From assembly GCA_947304115.1 (NCBI GenBank), contig CAMZAE010000018.1, positions 1 to 36,027 of the forward strand: 36,027 bases of DNA. Direction: 5' to 3'. This document shows, one piece after another, positions 1 to 8,540 of this stretch (the first letter of the stretch is position 1; each line of letters begins with the position of its first letter). The notes under the pieces are model-generated. The model had not been told where the DNA came from. It worked only from the letters and a program-made list of their open reading frames with translations, and ran no database searches. The translations under genes and the position numbers were made by a program. This stretch comes from an uncultured Prevotellaceae bacterium. Lineage in GTDB: Bacteria > Bacteroidota > Bacteroidia > Bacteroidales > Bacteroidaceae.

Positions 1-374
1 AGCAGAGCTACGACGATCCGGGCTTCTTCCGTGCCCCGATGCTTTGGATGGGCGGGGCCATACGCGAACCTCGCAGGATGGACATCCTGATGAACCAGAG
101 CGACATAGCTGCCACGTTGCTCTCACAAATGGGCATCCGGCATGACGAATACCCCTGGAGCCGCAACGTCTTGAGCCGGACCTATACATATCCCTTCGTC
201 TATTGTAACTGGCCTACCGGTTTGCTCTTTGCTGACAACACAGGTACCAGCATCTATGATCTCGATGGCGATATGACGATAGTGGAGCAACCCGCAGACA
301 ACGGACAGCGTATCCTCCGTGCGAAATCCATACTTCAAACCAGCTACGACCAACTGGATGAAATTAAGAAATAA
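1..374 (+). CDS. LTA synthase-like sulfatase (C-terminal part, 5' truncated by window)
   Basis: The open frame is already running at position 3 (QSYDDPGFFRAP before the first ATG at 39), so only the C-terminal ~123 residues are present. The segment MLWMGGAIREP, followed by NQSDIAATLLSQMGI, matches the end of the sulfatase/alkaline-phosphatase-superfamily fold used by LTA-synthase-like phosphoglycerol transferases of Bacteroidetes. In those proteins this part follows the metal-binding core and lies in the periplasm. The catalytic Thr/Ser and metal ligands lie outside the window and cannot be checked. The stop is 29 nt upstream of the ABC exporter, same strand, so the two are probably co-transcribed. 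The family is fairly certain; the substrate is not knowable from this piece. Confidence 0.75.
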   Translation, partial: QSYDDPGFFRAPMLWMGGAIREPRRMDILMNQSDIAATLLSQMGIRHDEYPWSRNVLSRTYTYPFVYCNWPTGLLFADNTGTSIYDLDGDMTIVEQPADNGQRILRAKSILQTSYDQLDEIKK

Positions 375-403
375 GAGTTAAGAAATAAGAAACAAGAAAT
401 GGA

Positions 404-2239
404 ATGGTAAAGCAATTCCTCGACATAGTTAAGCGATACTTCCGACCCTACAAGATGTATATCGTCTGGTCTATCGTGCTGAATTTCGTGGCGCAATGGC
501 TCAACGTCTTCTCCTTCGTGGTGCTCATCCCCATCCTGAACATCCTCTTCAAGATAGACCAGAACGTCTATACCTACAGGGAATGGACCTGGAGCAGCCT
601 GAACAAGGACCTCATCGTCAACAACGCGTACGCCTGGGTGCAAGAGCTAATTGCCAATCACGGCGCGTTCCTGACGCTCTGTATGATGGGCGGGATTCTC
701 GTCTTCATGACCTGCCTGAAGTGTATCGGCTACTGGGGAGCGTCCAACATCATGATGCCTCTGAGCACAGGCGTAGTGCGCGACATCCGAATGGATATGT
801 ATAACAAGATTATGCGGCTGCCCCTGAGCTTCTTCTCGGCTGAGCGTAAGGGCGACATCATCGTGCGCATGAGCACAGACATACAAATCGTGGAGAACTC
901 CGTCACCTCAGCCATCTCAACCCTTATCCAGCAGCCCATAGCCATCATCATCTGTTTTGTAACGCTCTTTACCGTCAGTTGGCAGTTGACAGTCTTTGTA
1001 CTCATTGTAACGCCGCCGGCAGCATGGCTGATGGGGACAGTAACAAAGCGGCTCAAGAACCAGTCGGCAAGCGTCCAGGCAGGACTATCGGAGATAATGG
1101 CACAAATAGAGGAGACACTTAGCGGACTGCGTATCGTCAAGGCATTCATTGCCGAAGAGAAAATGGCAAAGCGCTTCAACTACATCAACAACGAGTTCCG
1201 CCGTGGCATGATAAGCATGATGATGAGAATAAACGCTGCCCACCCCGTATCAGAGACGATGGGCACACTCATCATCGTCATAGTGCTGCTCTTCGGCGGC
1301 TGGCTGATCCTGGAGGGCGAAGGCTTCATCGATGCCTCCACATTCATATTCTACATGGTCATCCTCTACAGCGTCATAAACCCCATCAAGGACCTCACAC
1401 GTCAGTCCTACATGATACCGATGGGCTTAGCCTCGATGGACCGCATAGACTACATCCTCAAGGCCGAGAACCCCATCAAGGAGAAGGACGAGCCGAAGCC
1501 CCTGGAGAGCTTCGACGAACAGGTGGAGCTTCGTGATGTTTCCTTCTACTACAACGAAGGTCGCGACGTCCTGAAGCACATCAACCTCCAAGTTCCGAAG
1601 GGCAAGACGATAGCCCTCGTTGGTCAGTCAGGCTCGGGAAAATCAACATTGGTTGACCTCATTCCCCGCTACCACGACGTGCGCGGCGGACAGATACTCA
1701 TTGACGGCAAGGACATCCGCGATGTCAGGATACACGACCTGCGCGCCCTCATCGGCAACGTCAACCAGGAAGCCATCCTTTTCAACGACACCTTCTTCAA
1801 CAACATCACCTTCGGCGTCGAGAACGCCACCATGGAGCAAGTCATCGAGGCCGCAAAGATAGCCAACGCCCACGACTTCATCATGGAGACCGAAAACGGG
1901 TACAACACCCTCATAGGCGACAGGGGAGGACGGCTTTCAGGCGGTCAGAGGCAGCGTGTCAGCATCGCCCGCGCCATCCTCAAGAACCCACCCATCCTCA
2001 TCCTCGACGAAGCCACCTCCGCCCTTGACACTGAGAGCGAGCACCTCGTGCAGGAGGCTCTCGACCGCCTGATGAAGTCGCGCACCACCATCGCCATCGC
2101 CCACCGCCTCTCCACTATCAAGCATGCCGACATCATCCACGTCCTCTACGAAGGTGAAATCGTGGAAAGCGGCCAGCACGACGAGCTCATCGCCCTGGGC
2201 GGCTACTACAAACGCCTCTACGACATGCAGCAGCTGTAA
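404..2239 (+). CDS. MsbA-type ABC exporter, fused permease and ATPase
   Basis: 611 residues, a normal length for a half-transporter with an N-terminal six-helix permease (about 15-330) and a C-terminal nucleotide-binding domain (about 370-605). Visible motifs are the Walker A GQSGSGKST (near 406-414), signature LSGGQRQR (near 511), Walker B ILILDEATSALD (near 530) and H-loop AHRLST (near 565). The family works as a homodimer in the inner membrane and flips lipid A-core, lipid-linked glycans or other lipids using ATP. Its position in front of a glycosyltransferase cluster favours a lipid or glycan substrate, but MsbA proper and other lipid exporters cannot be separated here. The start ATG at 404 follows an A/G-rich spacer; another ATG at 399 is out of frame. 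A decayed copy of this kind of gene end lies at 3131-3220. Confidence 0.93.
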   Translation: MVKQFLDIVKRYFRPYKMYIVWSIVLNFVAQWLNVFSFVVLIPILNILFKIDQNVYTYREWTWSSLNKDLIVNNAYAWVQELIANHGAFLTLCMMGGILVFMTCLKCIGYWGASNIMMPLSTGVVRDIRMDMYNKIMRLPLSFFSAERKGDIIVRMSTDIQIVENSVTSAISTLIQQPIAIIICFVTLFTVSWQLTVFVLIVTPPAAWLMGTVTKRLKNQSASVQAGLSEIMAQIEETLSGLRIVKAFIAEEKMAKRFNYINNEFRRGMISMMMRINAAHPVSETMGTLIIVIVLLFGGWLILEGEGFIDASTFIFYMVILYSVINPIKDLTRQSYMIPMGLASMDRIDYILKAENPIKEKDEPKPLESFDEQVELRDVSFYYNEGRDVLKHINLQVPKGKTIALVGQSGSGKSTLVDLIPRYHDVRGGQILIDGKDIRDVRIHDLRALIGNVNQEAILFNDTFFNNITFGVENATMEQVIEAAKIANAHDFIMETENGYNTLIGDRGGRLSGGQRQRVSIARAILKNPPILILDEATSALDTESEHLVQEALDRLMKSRTTIAIAHRLSTIKHADIIHVLYEGEIVESGQHDELIALGGYYKRLYDMQQL

Positions 2240-2279
2240 GAAGTTTCCCGCAGAGAAGTCAAAAAGAAATAAGCCCGTC

Positions 2280-3056
2280 ATGGAAAAGCAACAACAGGAC
2301 AATACTGCATCCATCCCTCAAGCAAAAGGAAATGGATGCAAAAGGATGAGAGGATTTTTCGTTGTTTCGTTAATAGCCAATCTCGTTCTTTGCGTTCTGC
2401 TCCTACTATTTCTTCTTTCGCCTTCCACATGTCATTTCTCTGAGAAGAGAGAAGGAAATGTAGAAGAAAGACCCGATTATTGGGCTTTGCGAGGATGGAA
2501 TAGTATGATAGCGAAGATGGATTTTCACCCCGATGCCATGTTTTTTGGGCATTCACAGATTGAGATGTGTGACTTTCGCCACTACTTCCCTAACCTCCAG
2601 ATTGCGGCATCCGGGTATCCAGGAGACAACGTCGAAGGAATGCGTTTACGTGTTGAACAAATAGCATCGTTAAAGCCCTCAAAGGTATTTCTTTTATGCG
2701 GAGCCAATTCATTAGGAATGTCAGATCAAGACTTTGAGGCCCAATATGACCTGCTTGTAAATGAAATAAAAGCAGCTTCGACTAATTCCGAGCTTTATAT
2801 CTTCAATATCCTGCCACAACGTGATGGTACATCAGGTAAAGCGTCCAGAAACAGTAAGATTGTTGAAAGGAATCGTTTCATCAAGGAATACACACAGCAG
2901 AACGATATACCCTTGATTGACCTGTATAGCCTTTACGCTGATGCGGACGGCACATTGTTCTCGGACATAACACTCGACGGCATACATTTGACCCCTCAAG
3001 GCTACGACCGATGGGCTGAAGCATTAAGGCCATATTTGCAGAAAGGAATCAATTGA
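2280..3056 (+). CDS. Membrane-anchored SGNH/GDSL-type hydrolase
   Basis: 258 residues. The open frame extends upstream inside the ABC gene, but the ATG at 2280 is preferred because it leaves the preceding gene intact and is followed by a hydrophilic head and a single membrane segment (about 25-48). The catalytic domain then faces the periplasm. SGNH blocks can be seen: FFGHSQ with Ser92 (GHS in place of the usual GDS), YPGDN near 113-117, CGANS with Asn143, and DGIHLTPQGY with Asp233 and His236. Families of this type remove or transfer O-acyl groups on polysaccharides, or act as esterases; glycan acylation is inferred from the neighbours only. The gene is AT-richer than the ABC exporter before it, and is followed by a fragment of an ABC exporter 3' end. 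Confidence 0.8.
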   Translation: MEKQQQDNTASIPQAKGNGCKRMRGFFVVSLIANLVLCVLLLLFLLSPSTCHFSEKREGNVEERPDYWALRGWNSMIAKMDFHPDAMFFGHSQIEMCDFRHYFPNLQIAASGYPGDNVEGMRLRVEQIASLKPSKVFLLCGANSLGMSDQDFEAQYDLLVNEIKAASTNSELYIFNILPQRDGTSGKASRNSKIVERNRFIKEYTQQNDIPLIDLYSLYADADGTLFSDITLDGIHLTPQGYDRWAEALRPYLQKGIN

Positions 3057-3130
3057 TTTAAAGAAAAAGAATCATTAAAAGATAAAAAGTTTACGATTTC
3101 AGATTATTAAATAAGACTGTAAACATATCC

Positions 3131-3220
3131 CACGAAGGCGAAATCGTCGAAAGCGGCCTCCACGATGACCTTATCACCAAAGACGGCTACCACAAACGCC
3201 TCTACGACATGCTGCAACTG
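3131..3220 (+). pseudogene. Relic of an ABC exporter 3' end
   Basis: Read from 3131, this stretch encodes HEGEIVESGLHDDLITKD, then GYHKRLYDMLQL. The real exporter ends EGEIVESGQHDELIALGG, then YYKRLYDMQQL (about 2151-2236). DNA similarity is obvious across about 90 bp, including a shared run at CAAACGCCTCTACGACATG. The frame stays open to a TAA at 3275-3277, but no start, Walker motifs or signature precede it, so it is a fragment and not a gene. Its base composition is host-like (GC-richer) inside an AT-rich stretch. It suggests that a second exporter gene once ended here, or that the SGNH gene entered by recombination between exporter ends. Confidence 0.8.
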
Positions 3221-3269
3221 GAGGAAAATATAAAAAGAACAGTACAGTGCCAAAATAATAAAGTACCCC

Positions 3270-4217
3270 ATGTATAATTATCGCTCCTATCATGATCTTA
3301 GTTTGTCTGTGTGGAATGCAATTCCCCGTTTAGCAGAAGACGTTGACCTTATAGTTGGCGTTCCCCGGTCTGGAATGATTCCTGCTATGATGCTTGCCTT
3401 ATATATGAATTTGCGGGCAACTTCTTTAGACATGCTATTGTTGGGAAAGGTTTTTTCAAGCGGCATGTACAGGATGAATGAAAATGAGGATAATAGCATA
3501 AGTCAGTTTAAACATATTCTTATTCTCGACGATACCTATTGCTCCGGACGCGCAATGGAGAAAGTGCATAAGCAGGTGCAAGAGTCGCAAGTTATGCAAG
3601 CCTATAAAGGAAAAGTGTCGTATGCAGCAGTATATGTTACACCAGGAAATGAAGATAAGCTTGACTATGCTTTCGAAGTCTGCCCGCTTCCCCGAGTCTT
3701 CCAATGGAACATTTTTAATCATTCAGTGAATTCGCAGGCTTGTTTCGATATAGACGGCGTTGTTTGTAGAGACCCGTCTTCAGAAGAAAACGACGACGGG
3801 GAGAAGTACAAAGTATTCATACGCACAGTCCGCCACAGAATAGAGACAATCCATCATATATCTCAGTTCGTGTCATCCCGACTAGAAAAATATCGCAAGG
3901 AAACAGAGGAATGGCTGCATCGTTCTGGTTATGAATACGGCAAACTAACCTTGCTGGATTTGCCGAATAAGGAGGAAAGAGTACGTTTAGGCTGTCATGG
4001 ATCCTTTAAAGCCAAAGTCTATGAAAAGAGTTCCGAAACCCTTTTTTACGAAAGTGATAAGAGGCAGGCTCTCGAAATAGCACAGCAAACAGGGAAGGAT
4101 GTGTTTTGTACAGAGAACATGACCCTCTATTCGATACCCAAACAAGTTGAAAAAGCGCAGAAAAAATCCTTTTTCAAAAGGACTTTTCTAAAACTAATAA
4201 AGAAGGCTAGCAACTAA
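3270..4217 (+). CDS. Phosphoribosyltransferase-like domain fused to HAD-like phosphatase domain
   Basis: 315 residues. The N-terminal half (about 1-150) is a type I PRTase fold: VGVPRSGMIPAMM near 29-41, then the PRPP-binding loop ILILDDTYCSGRAM (83-96, DD at 87-88). The second half begins CFDIDGVVCRDP (159-169), the DxDG nucleophile motif of HAD phosphatases (Asp160 and Asp162). It continues with a Ser-Arg pair at 203-204 in SSRLEKYRKETEEWL, Lys residues near 247-249, and YESDKRQA (260-267, Asp263), which fits HAD motifs II to IV. The C-terminus is basic. A fused PRTase and HAD enzyme in a glycan cluster could act on a nucleotide or phospho-sugar precursor; that is inference. Its TAA overlaps the next ATG by one base (TAATG), so translation is coupled. 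Confidence 0.75.
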   Translation: MYNYRSYHDLSLSVWNAIPRLAEDVDLIVGVPRSGMIPAMMLALYMNLRATSLDMLLLGKVFSSGMYRMNENEDNSISQFKHILILDDTYCSGRAMEKVHKQVQESQVMQAYKGKVSYAAVYVTPGNEDKLDYAFEVCPLPRVFQWNIFNHSVNSQACFDIDGVVCRDPSSEENDDGEKYKVFIRTVRHRIETIHHISQFVSSRLEKYRKETEEWLHRSGYEYGKLTLLDLPNKEERVRLGCHGSFKAKVYEKSSETLFYESDKRQALEIAQQTGKDVFCTENMTLYSIPKQVEKAQKKSFFKRTFLKLIKKASN

Positions 4218-5197
4218 TGGAGAAGAAACTACCAGACATCACGATATTGATGTCAACATATAACAGGCGAAAATATCTGCCCATTGTGCTTAAAGACTTG
4301 CAGGAGCAAACTCTGTCCAATTGGAAACTCATTGTCGTAAACGATGGGGGAGACGATGTACAAGACATAGTGGCAGGCTTTTCGGACTCACGGATGGAAT
4401 ACCATAACCGACAGCATGCAGGGAAGGCAGCACAGTTGAATTACGCTTTGAATCTGGTTGAAAGTAAATATATAGGATATTTGGATGACGATGATAGAGT
4501 AATGCCTAATCATTACGAACTGCTTTATAATGCAGCAGAAAAAAACGGAGCAGAATTTGTCTATTCCAATGTACAACCAGTTGTGCGTAATTATAAAGAT
4601 GATTCTATTATAGAAGAATGGCCTGTAAACGACGAGGATATAGAATGGAGTGATATTCGGTTGCACAACAAAATAAACCACTCTACAATACTTCACACGA
4701 AGTCATTGGCTGAAAAAGTCGGAAGATACGATGAACGAATGCAAGTGTTGATAGACTTTGACTATATAAAACGCCTTGCTTTCTTGGAAAAGCCATTGCA
4801 TGTCCATGCCACGACATACCAGTGGATCTTAAGGCAGAACGATAAAGGCATGGTACAATCAATTTCAGGCTTATGGGATAGAGAACCTATTGAGGCAGGG
4901 CGTTCGCTTTTAGCTTTCTTTGAGAAAGACCCAGCATCATTGGCAAAATGTTATCAAGAACATTGGGAAATACCAGGAATAAAACAGCAGTTTAAGAGCT
5001 TGGAAGCTGAGAAAAACAGGCAGTTTGAGAATCAACAAAAACAGAAACAGCAACAATTGTTGGAGTTACAGAATCAACTAACAGCAGAGAGGGCAGCATA
5101 TTCTGCAAAAGGGAAAAAACATCTTCGCGCCATTCGTTTGCTCATGTGGCTCAGTATTGTTTTGGCATTCTTGTTGATATTAAGTATGTGCTTTTAA
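4217..5197 (+). CDS. GT2-family glycosyltransferase with C-terminal coiled coil and membrane anchor
   Basis: 326 residues. The GT-A domain starts ITILMSTYNRRKYLPIVLKD and carries VNDGGDD (41-47) and the metal/nucleotide-sugar motif GYLDDDD (87-93). After the catalytic domain there is a Gln/Glu-rich heptad region (about 262-298), then one membrane segment at the very C-terminus (about 307-326, ending MCF). The enzyme is therefore expected on the cytoplasmic face of the inner membrane, joined to a partner or to itself by the coiled coil. It starts on the last base of the PRTase-HAD stop codon. The sugar donor and acceptor cannot be read from sequence. AT-rich like its neighbours from 2280 to 8540. 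Confidence 0.88.
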   Translation: MEKKLPDITILMSTYNRRKYLPIVLKDLQEQTLSNWKLIVVNDGGDDVQDIVAGFSDSRMEYHNRQHAGKAAQLNYALNLVESKYIGYLDDDDRVMPNHYELLYNAAEKNGAEFVYSNVQPVVRNYKDDSIIEEWPVNDEDIEWSDIRLHNKINHSTILHTKSLAEKVGRYDERMQVLIDFDYIKRLAFLEKPLHVHATTYQWILRQNDKGMVQSISGLWDREPIEAGRSLLAFFEKDPASLAKCYQEHWEIPGIKQQFKSLEAEKNRQFENQQKQKQQQLLELQNQLTAERAAYSAKGKKHLRAIRLLMWLSIVLAFLLILSMCF

Positions 5198-5246
5198 TAT
5201 ACCAGGATAAAGGTAATAGAATTGTAACTAAAAGACTTTAAAGATA

Positions 5247-8200
5247 ATGAGGAGAATTGCCGTTTTTGCATCATACAACAAGAATGGAATAATAGCCACG
5301 TATGTTGTTCATTTCCTAAAAGAGTTGAAGAAGGAAGTGAATGAAATCATTTTCGTTGCGGACAACGAAGTGAGACCGGATGAAGAAGATAAGATAAAAG
5401 ACATAGTGACATACAGTCGGTGCGAAAAGCATTCCTGCTACGACTTCGGTTCTTATCGCCGAGGTTACGAATGGGCGGAAGAGAACGGATTTCTGAAGGA
5501 TGCAGATGAACTCATCTTCTGTAACGATTCCTGCTACGGGCCGATATATCCGTTCCAAGAAGTTTTTCTCAAGATGGAGAAGATGGATTGCGACTTTTGG
5601 GGAATGACAGAATCCTATCAGATAAAGTATCATCTGCAATCTTATTTCTTGGTCTTCAAGCGGAATGTCTTTTCGTCTGATTCGTTCCGGTCTTTTGTCT
5701 CGTCATTCGAGAAGCAGAAAGATTTCTTGGGATATGAAGAGAAGTGCGAGACGATGTTTACTGAGCATCTTTTGTTATCGGGTTTTAAATGTGCTTCATT
5801 CTGTTCATACGAATCGGTTGTTGGTTCCAAACAGAAGGAATCAGACAATCCCTGTATGTATCCAGTCACATTGCTCTCCCTTGGTATGCCTTTGGTTAAG
5901 CGGAAAGTGTTTATCAACAAACACGGAGGCATCCTGAGAGAGTCGCAAAAAGTGCTGATGAATGAAATCAGGAAACATAATCCTGCTCTGTATGATATAA
6001 TCAGGGACGATTCGTACGAGCTGTTGTTAGACACAGATGATGAAAAGGTTAATTGTTCACGAATTAGTGAACTGAAGCGAAAAGCAGAGTCTTTAAATAA
6101 TCAAATTGACAATTTGAATAATCAGAACCAAGAACTAAACACTTTGATTGCAGATTTACAGACCCAAAACGCATATTATCAGAATCAAATTGCTTCGTTT
6201 TCGCAAAAAATAAATCATCGCAGTGTGCGTTTAGCCTTAAAAGTTGAAAAACGGATAGATAGAATCAACAGAATATTTTCTTTAGGAAAATATAGAAAGG
6301 ATAAAGGCCAAATAAAAGCAGTTGAGTCAGAAAAAAAATTACAGGAGGAGCCAATGGCTTTTATTTCATACGATGCTTGGTATGAAAATAATCAAGATTA
6401 TTCGCGCCTTAGTACAGATGTGAAACCCATAGCATTTTATCTACCACAGTTCCATTCATTCAAGGAAAACGATGAATGGTGGGGGAAGGGCTTTACCGAA
6501 TGGACAAATACAAAAAAATCATATCCGCGTTTCTTGTCACACTATCAACCGCGTGAGCCGCATCCGGATTTTGGTTACTACAATCTTCTTGATTGGAAAG
6601 TTCTACAGAAACAAGCTCAATTGGCAAAACAGCATGGCATATATGGTTTCTGCTTTTACCGATATTGGTTTGCCGGTAAGGTTCTAATGGAAAGGCCTAT
6701 AGAATTGTTATTAAATCATCCGGAAATTGATATAAATTATTGTTTGTGTTGGGCTAATGAAAATTGGACTCGAAAATGGGATGGACAAGAAAGCGATATT
6801 TTAATTGGACAGACTTATGAAAATGACTCTGTTGAATACATTGCAGACATAAAGAAATTTCTGGATGACCCCCGATATATTAGAGTTGACAATAAGCCGG
6901 TAATTATAATATACCGTCCCAGTCTTCTACCTAATCCCTCTGTAACTTTTCGCAGATGGAGAGAGTGGGCACGCGAAGAAGGTATCGGTGAAATTCTTAT
7001 TTGGATTCAACGTGGCGTAGCTTCTTTAGATAAGTCAGAAATGGTCGATGGTGCTGACGCAGAGATAGAGTTTCCTCCTTCTGGTTGTGCTGAATTCGAC
7101 CACTACGATATCACTCGGGTTGGTGGAGAAAAGGGAAGTGGTAATTTGATTGGATATCGTAAAATGGTAAATAATGTTTTGCGTAAACATGCTGCTGTTG
7201 ATCAATTTAAGCACACTATTTATCGCGGTGTTACTTTAGGATGGGATAATTCACCTCGAAGAGAAACGGGCTTTTGGGCAACATGGGGTTTTTCCTTAGT
7301 AGACTATTATCGTTGGCTGCGCTACGTGGTTCAAGACACACGGTGTCGTCATTCAGAAAACCAACGTTTTTTATTCATTAATGCGTGGAATGAATGGGCT
7401 GAGGGAACATATTTAGAGCCAGATAAACGTTATGGATATAGTAGCATTAACGTGACATCGAGAGCCATATTTGGTCTTCCAATTTGTCCTCATATTGAAG
7501 GATTTGAAGTTGAGAAGAATCTTGAGAGTGATAAGAAAAAGGCAGAAATCCTGATTAGTCAGTATAAACCGCTATTCCCATATCCTGTGTTGTCTATGTA
7601 TCACAATATCCAGGGTGGCTCTCCTGCAGAAATATGGGACGCATTTAATGCTTTAGAAAATCCATTAGAAGAAATAAAAAAAATAAGAAGAAAATTTATT
7701 TCAGATAGTCAAAGCGTTGTTCGCCTACTCCGTTTAAAACGTGTTAAATTAGATACCATCTCTCCCTATCCACAATTGTATAAGCAACAGAAAGTAGCTG
7801 TTCAGTTGCACTTGTTTTATGAGGATATGCTTCCCTTCATAAGCAAGTATCTTTCTAATATTCCTTGTCAGTTTGATTTATTTGTCTCAGTCCCAGAACA
7901 CAGAGGAATTGACAATAGTAAGGTTAAGAGTGACCTTTCAAAAATAGACAATGCAGGAAAGGTTGTTGTTCGCGGATGTCCAAATAAAGGAAGGGATATA
8001 GCCCCATTCATTTGTACATTCGGCAGAGACCTCTTAGGTTATGACATTATCGGTCATTTCCATTCAAAAAAAAGCTTGCATTCTGCTTCACATAGTCATT
8101 GGGCAGAATTTATTTATAATCATCTCCTAGGTACAGAACAAGATATAGAACGCATCTTTAATATGCTTTCCGGTCAAGTTGGCATGGTTTCTCCTCCCGA

Positions 8201-8540
8201 TTATCTAATAATGTTAGAACCCCCTTCAGGTTGGGGGTCTGATCTGGAAATCGCTCAGGATGTTTTGGACCGATGTCATATAGATGTAAACCTTAAAGAG
8301 AAATTTCCAATAATAGAATTTCCTCAAGGTAGTATGTTCTGGGCTCGTACAGAGTATCTGAGAAAGTTGTTTGAGTCTCCATTCACATTCGATGATTTCC
8401 CTGAAGAACCAATAGGTCAGGACGGTACTATTGCACATGCTCTTGAGCGTTTGTTCTTCGTGTGGGGATTAGGGAAAGATTTGGAAACTAGACAAGTTTT
8501 CCTACCTAATGAAGATAATATGATGTGTGTGTACAGATGA
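5247..8540 (+). CDS. RgpF/WbsX/RgpF multidomain glycan-assembly protein
   Basis: 1097 residues with four parts. Residues 1-200 resemble the N-terminal part of rhamnan synthesis protein F (RgpF): RRIAVFASYNKNGI, YDFGSYRRGYEWA, NDSCYGPIYPF and WGMTESYQIK. Residues about 275-330 form an Asn/Gln-rich coiled coil. Residues about 392-745 are a WbsX / GH99-like domain: KPIAFYLPQFHSFKENDEWW, GFTEWTN, CWANENWTRKWDG and NAWNEWAEGTYLEPD. Residues about 845-1097 return to RgpF-like sequence: VAVQLHLFYEDMLPF, NKGRDIAPFI and GHFHSKKS. The WbsX domain thus sits between two halves normally contiguous in RgpF. Family members extend O-antigen or rhamnan-type chains; the actual linkage is unknown. An internal ATG with a strong SD lies at residue 370. 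The stop overlaps the next start. Confidence 0.85.
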   Translation: MRRIAVFASYNKNGIIATYVVHFLKELKKEVNEIIFVADNEVRPDEEDKIKDIVTYSRCEKHSCYDFGSYRRGYEWAEENGFLKDADELIFCNDSCYGPIYPFQEVFLKMEKMDCDFWGMTESYQIKYHLQSYFLVFKRNVFSSDSFRSFVSSFEKQKDFLGYEEKCETMFTEHLLLSGFKCASFCSYESVVGSKQKESDNPCMYPVTLLSLGMPLVKRKVFINKHGGILRESQKVLMNEIRKHNPALYDIIRDDSYELLLDTDDEKVNCSRISELKRKAESLNNQIDNLNNQNQELNTLIADLQTQNAYYQNQIASFSQKINHRSVRLALKVEKRIDRINRIFSLGKYRKDKGQIKAVESEKKLQEEPMAFISYDAWYENNQDYSRLSTDVKPIAFYLPQFHSFKENDEWWGKGFTEWTNTKKSYPRFLSHYQPREPHPDFGYYNLLDWKVLQKQAQLAKQHGIYGFCFYRYWFAGKVLMERPIELLLNHPEIDINYCLCWANENWTRKWDGQESDILIGQTYENDSVEYIADIKKFLDDPRYIRVDNKPVIIIYRPSLLPNPSVTFRRWREWAREEGIGEILIWIQRGVASLDKSEMVDGADAEIEFPPSGCAEFDHYDITRVGGEKGSGNLIGYRKMVNNVLRKHAAVDQFKHTIYRGVTLGWDNSPRRETGFWATWGFSLVDYYRWLRYVVQDTRCRHSENQRFLFINAWNEWAEGTYLEPDKRYGYSSINVTSRAIFGLPICPHIEGFEVEKNLESDKKKAEILISQYKPLFPYPVLSMYHNIQGGSPAEIWDAFNALENPLEEIKKIRRKFISDSQSVVRLLRLKRVKLDTISPYPQLYKQQKVAVQLHLFYEDMLPFISKYLSNIPCQFDLFVSVPEHRGIDNSKVKSDLSKIDNAGKVVVRGCPNKGRDIAPFICTFGRDLLGYDIIGHFHSKKSLHSASHSHWAEFIYNHLLGTEQDIERIFNMLSGQVGMVSPPDYLIMLEPPSGWGSDLEIAQDVLDRCHIDVNLKEKFPIIEFPQGSMFWARTEYLRKLFESPFTFDDFPEEPIGQDGTIAHALERLFFVWGLGKDLETRQVFLPNEDNMMCVYR
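6343..6356 (+). promoter_or_regulatory. Internal Shine-Dalgarno plus in-frame ATG before the WbsX domain
   Basis: A full AGGAGG (6343-6348) stands five bases before an ATG at 6354 that is in frame with the large RgpF/WbsX protein (Met370). It falls between the coiled coil and the WbsX domain. It could be a leftover start from a formerly separate WbsX-RgpF gene, or a live internal start making a shorter product. Bacteroidales do not depend strongly on SD pairing, so function is uncertain. Confidence 0.45.
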
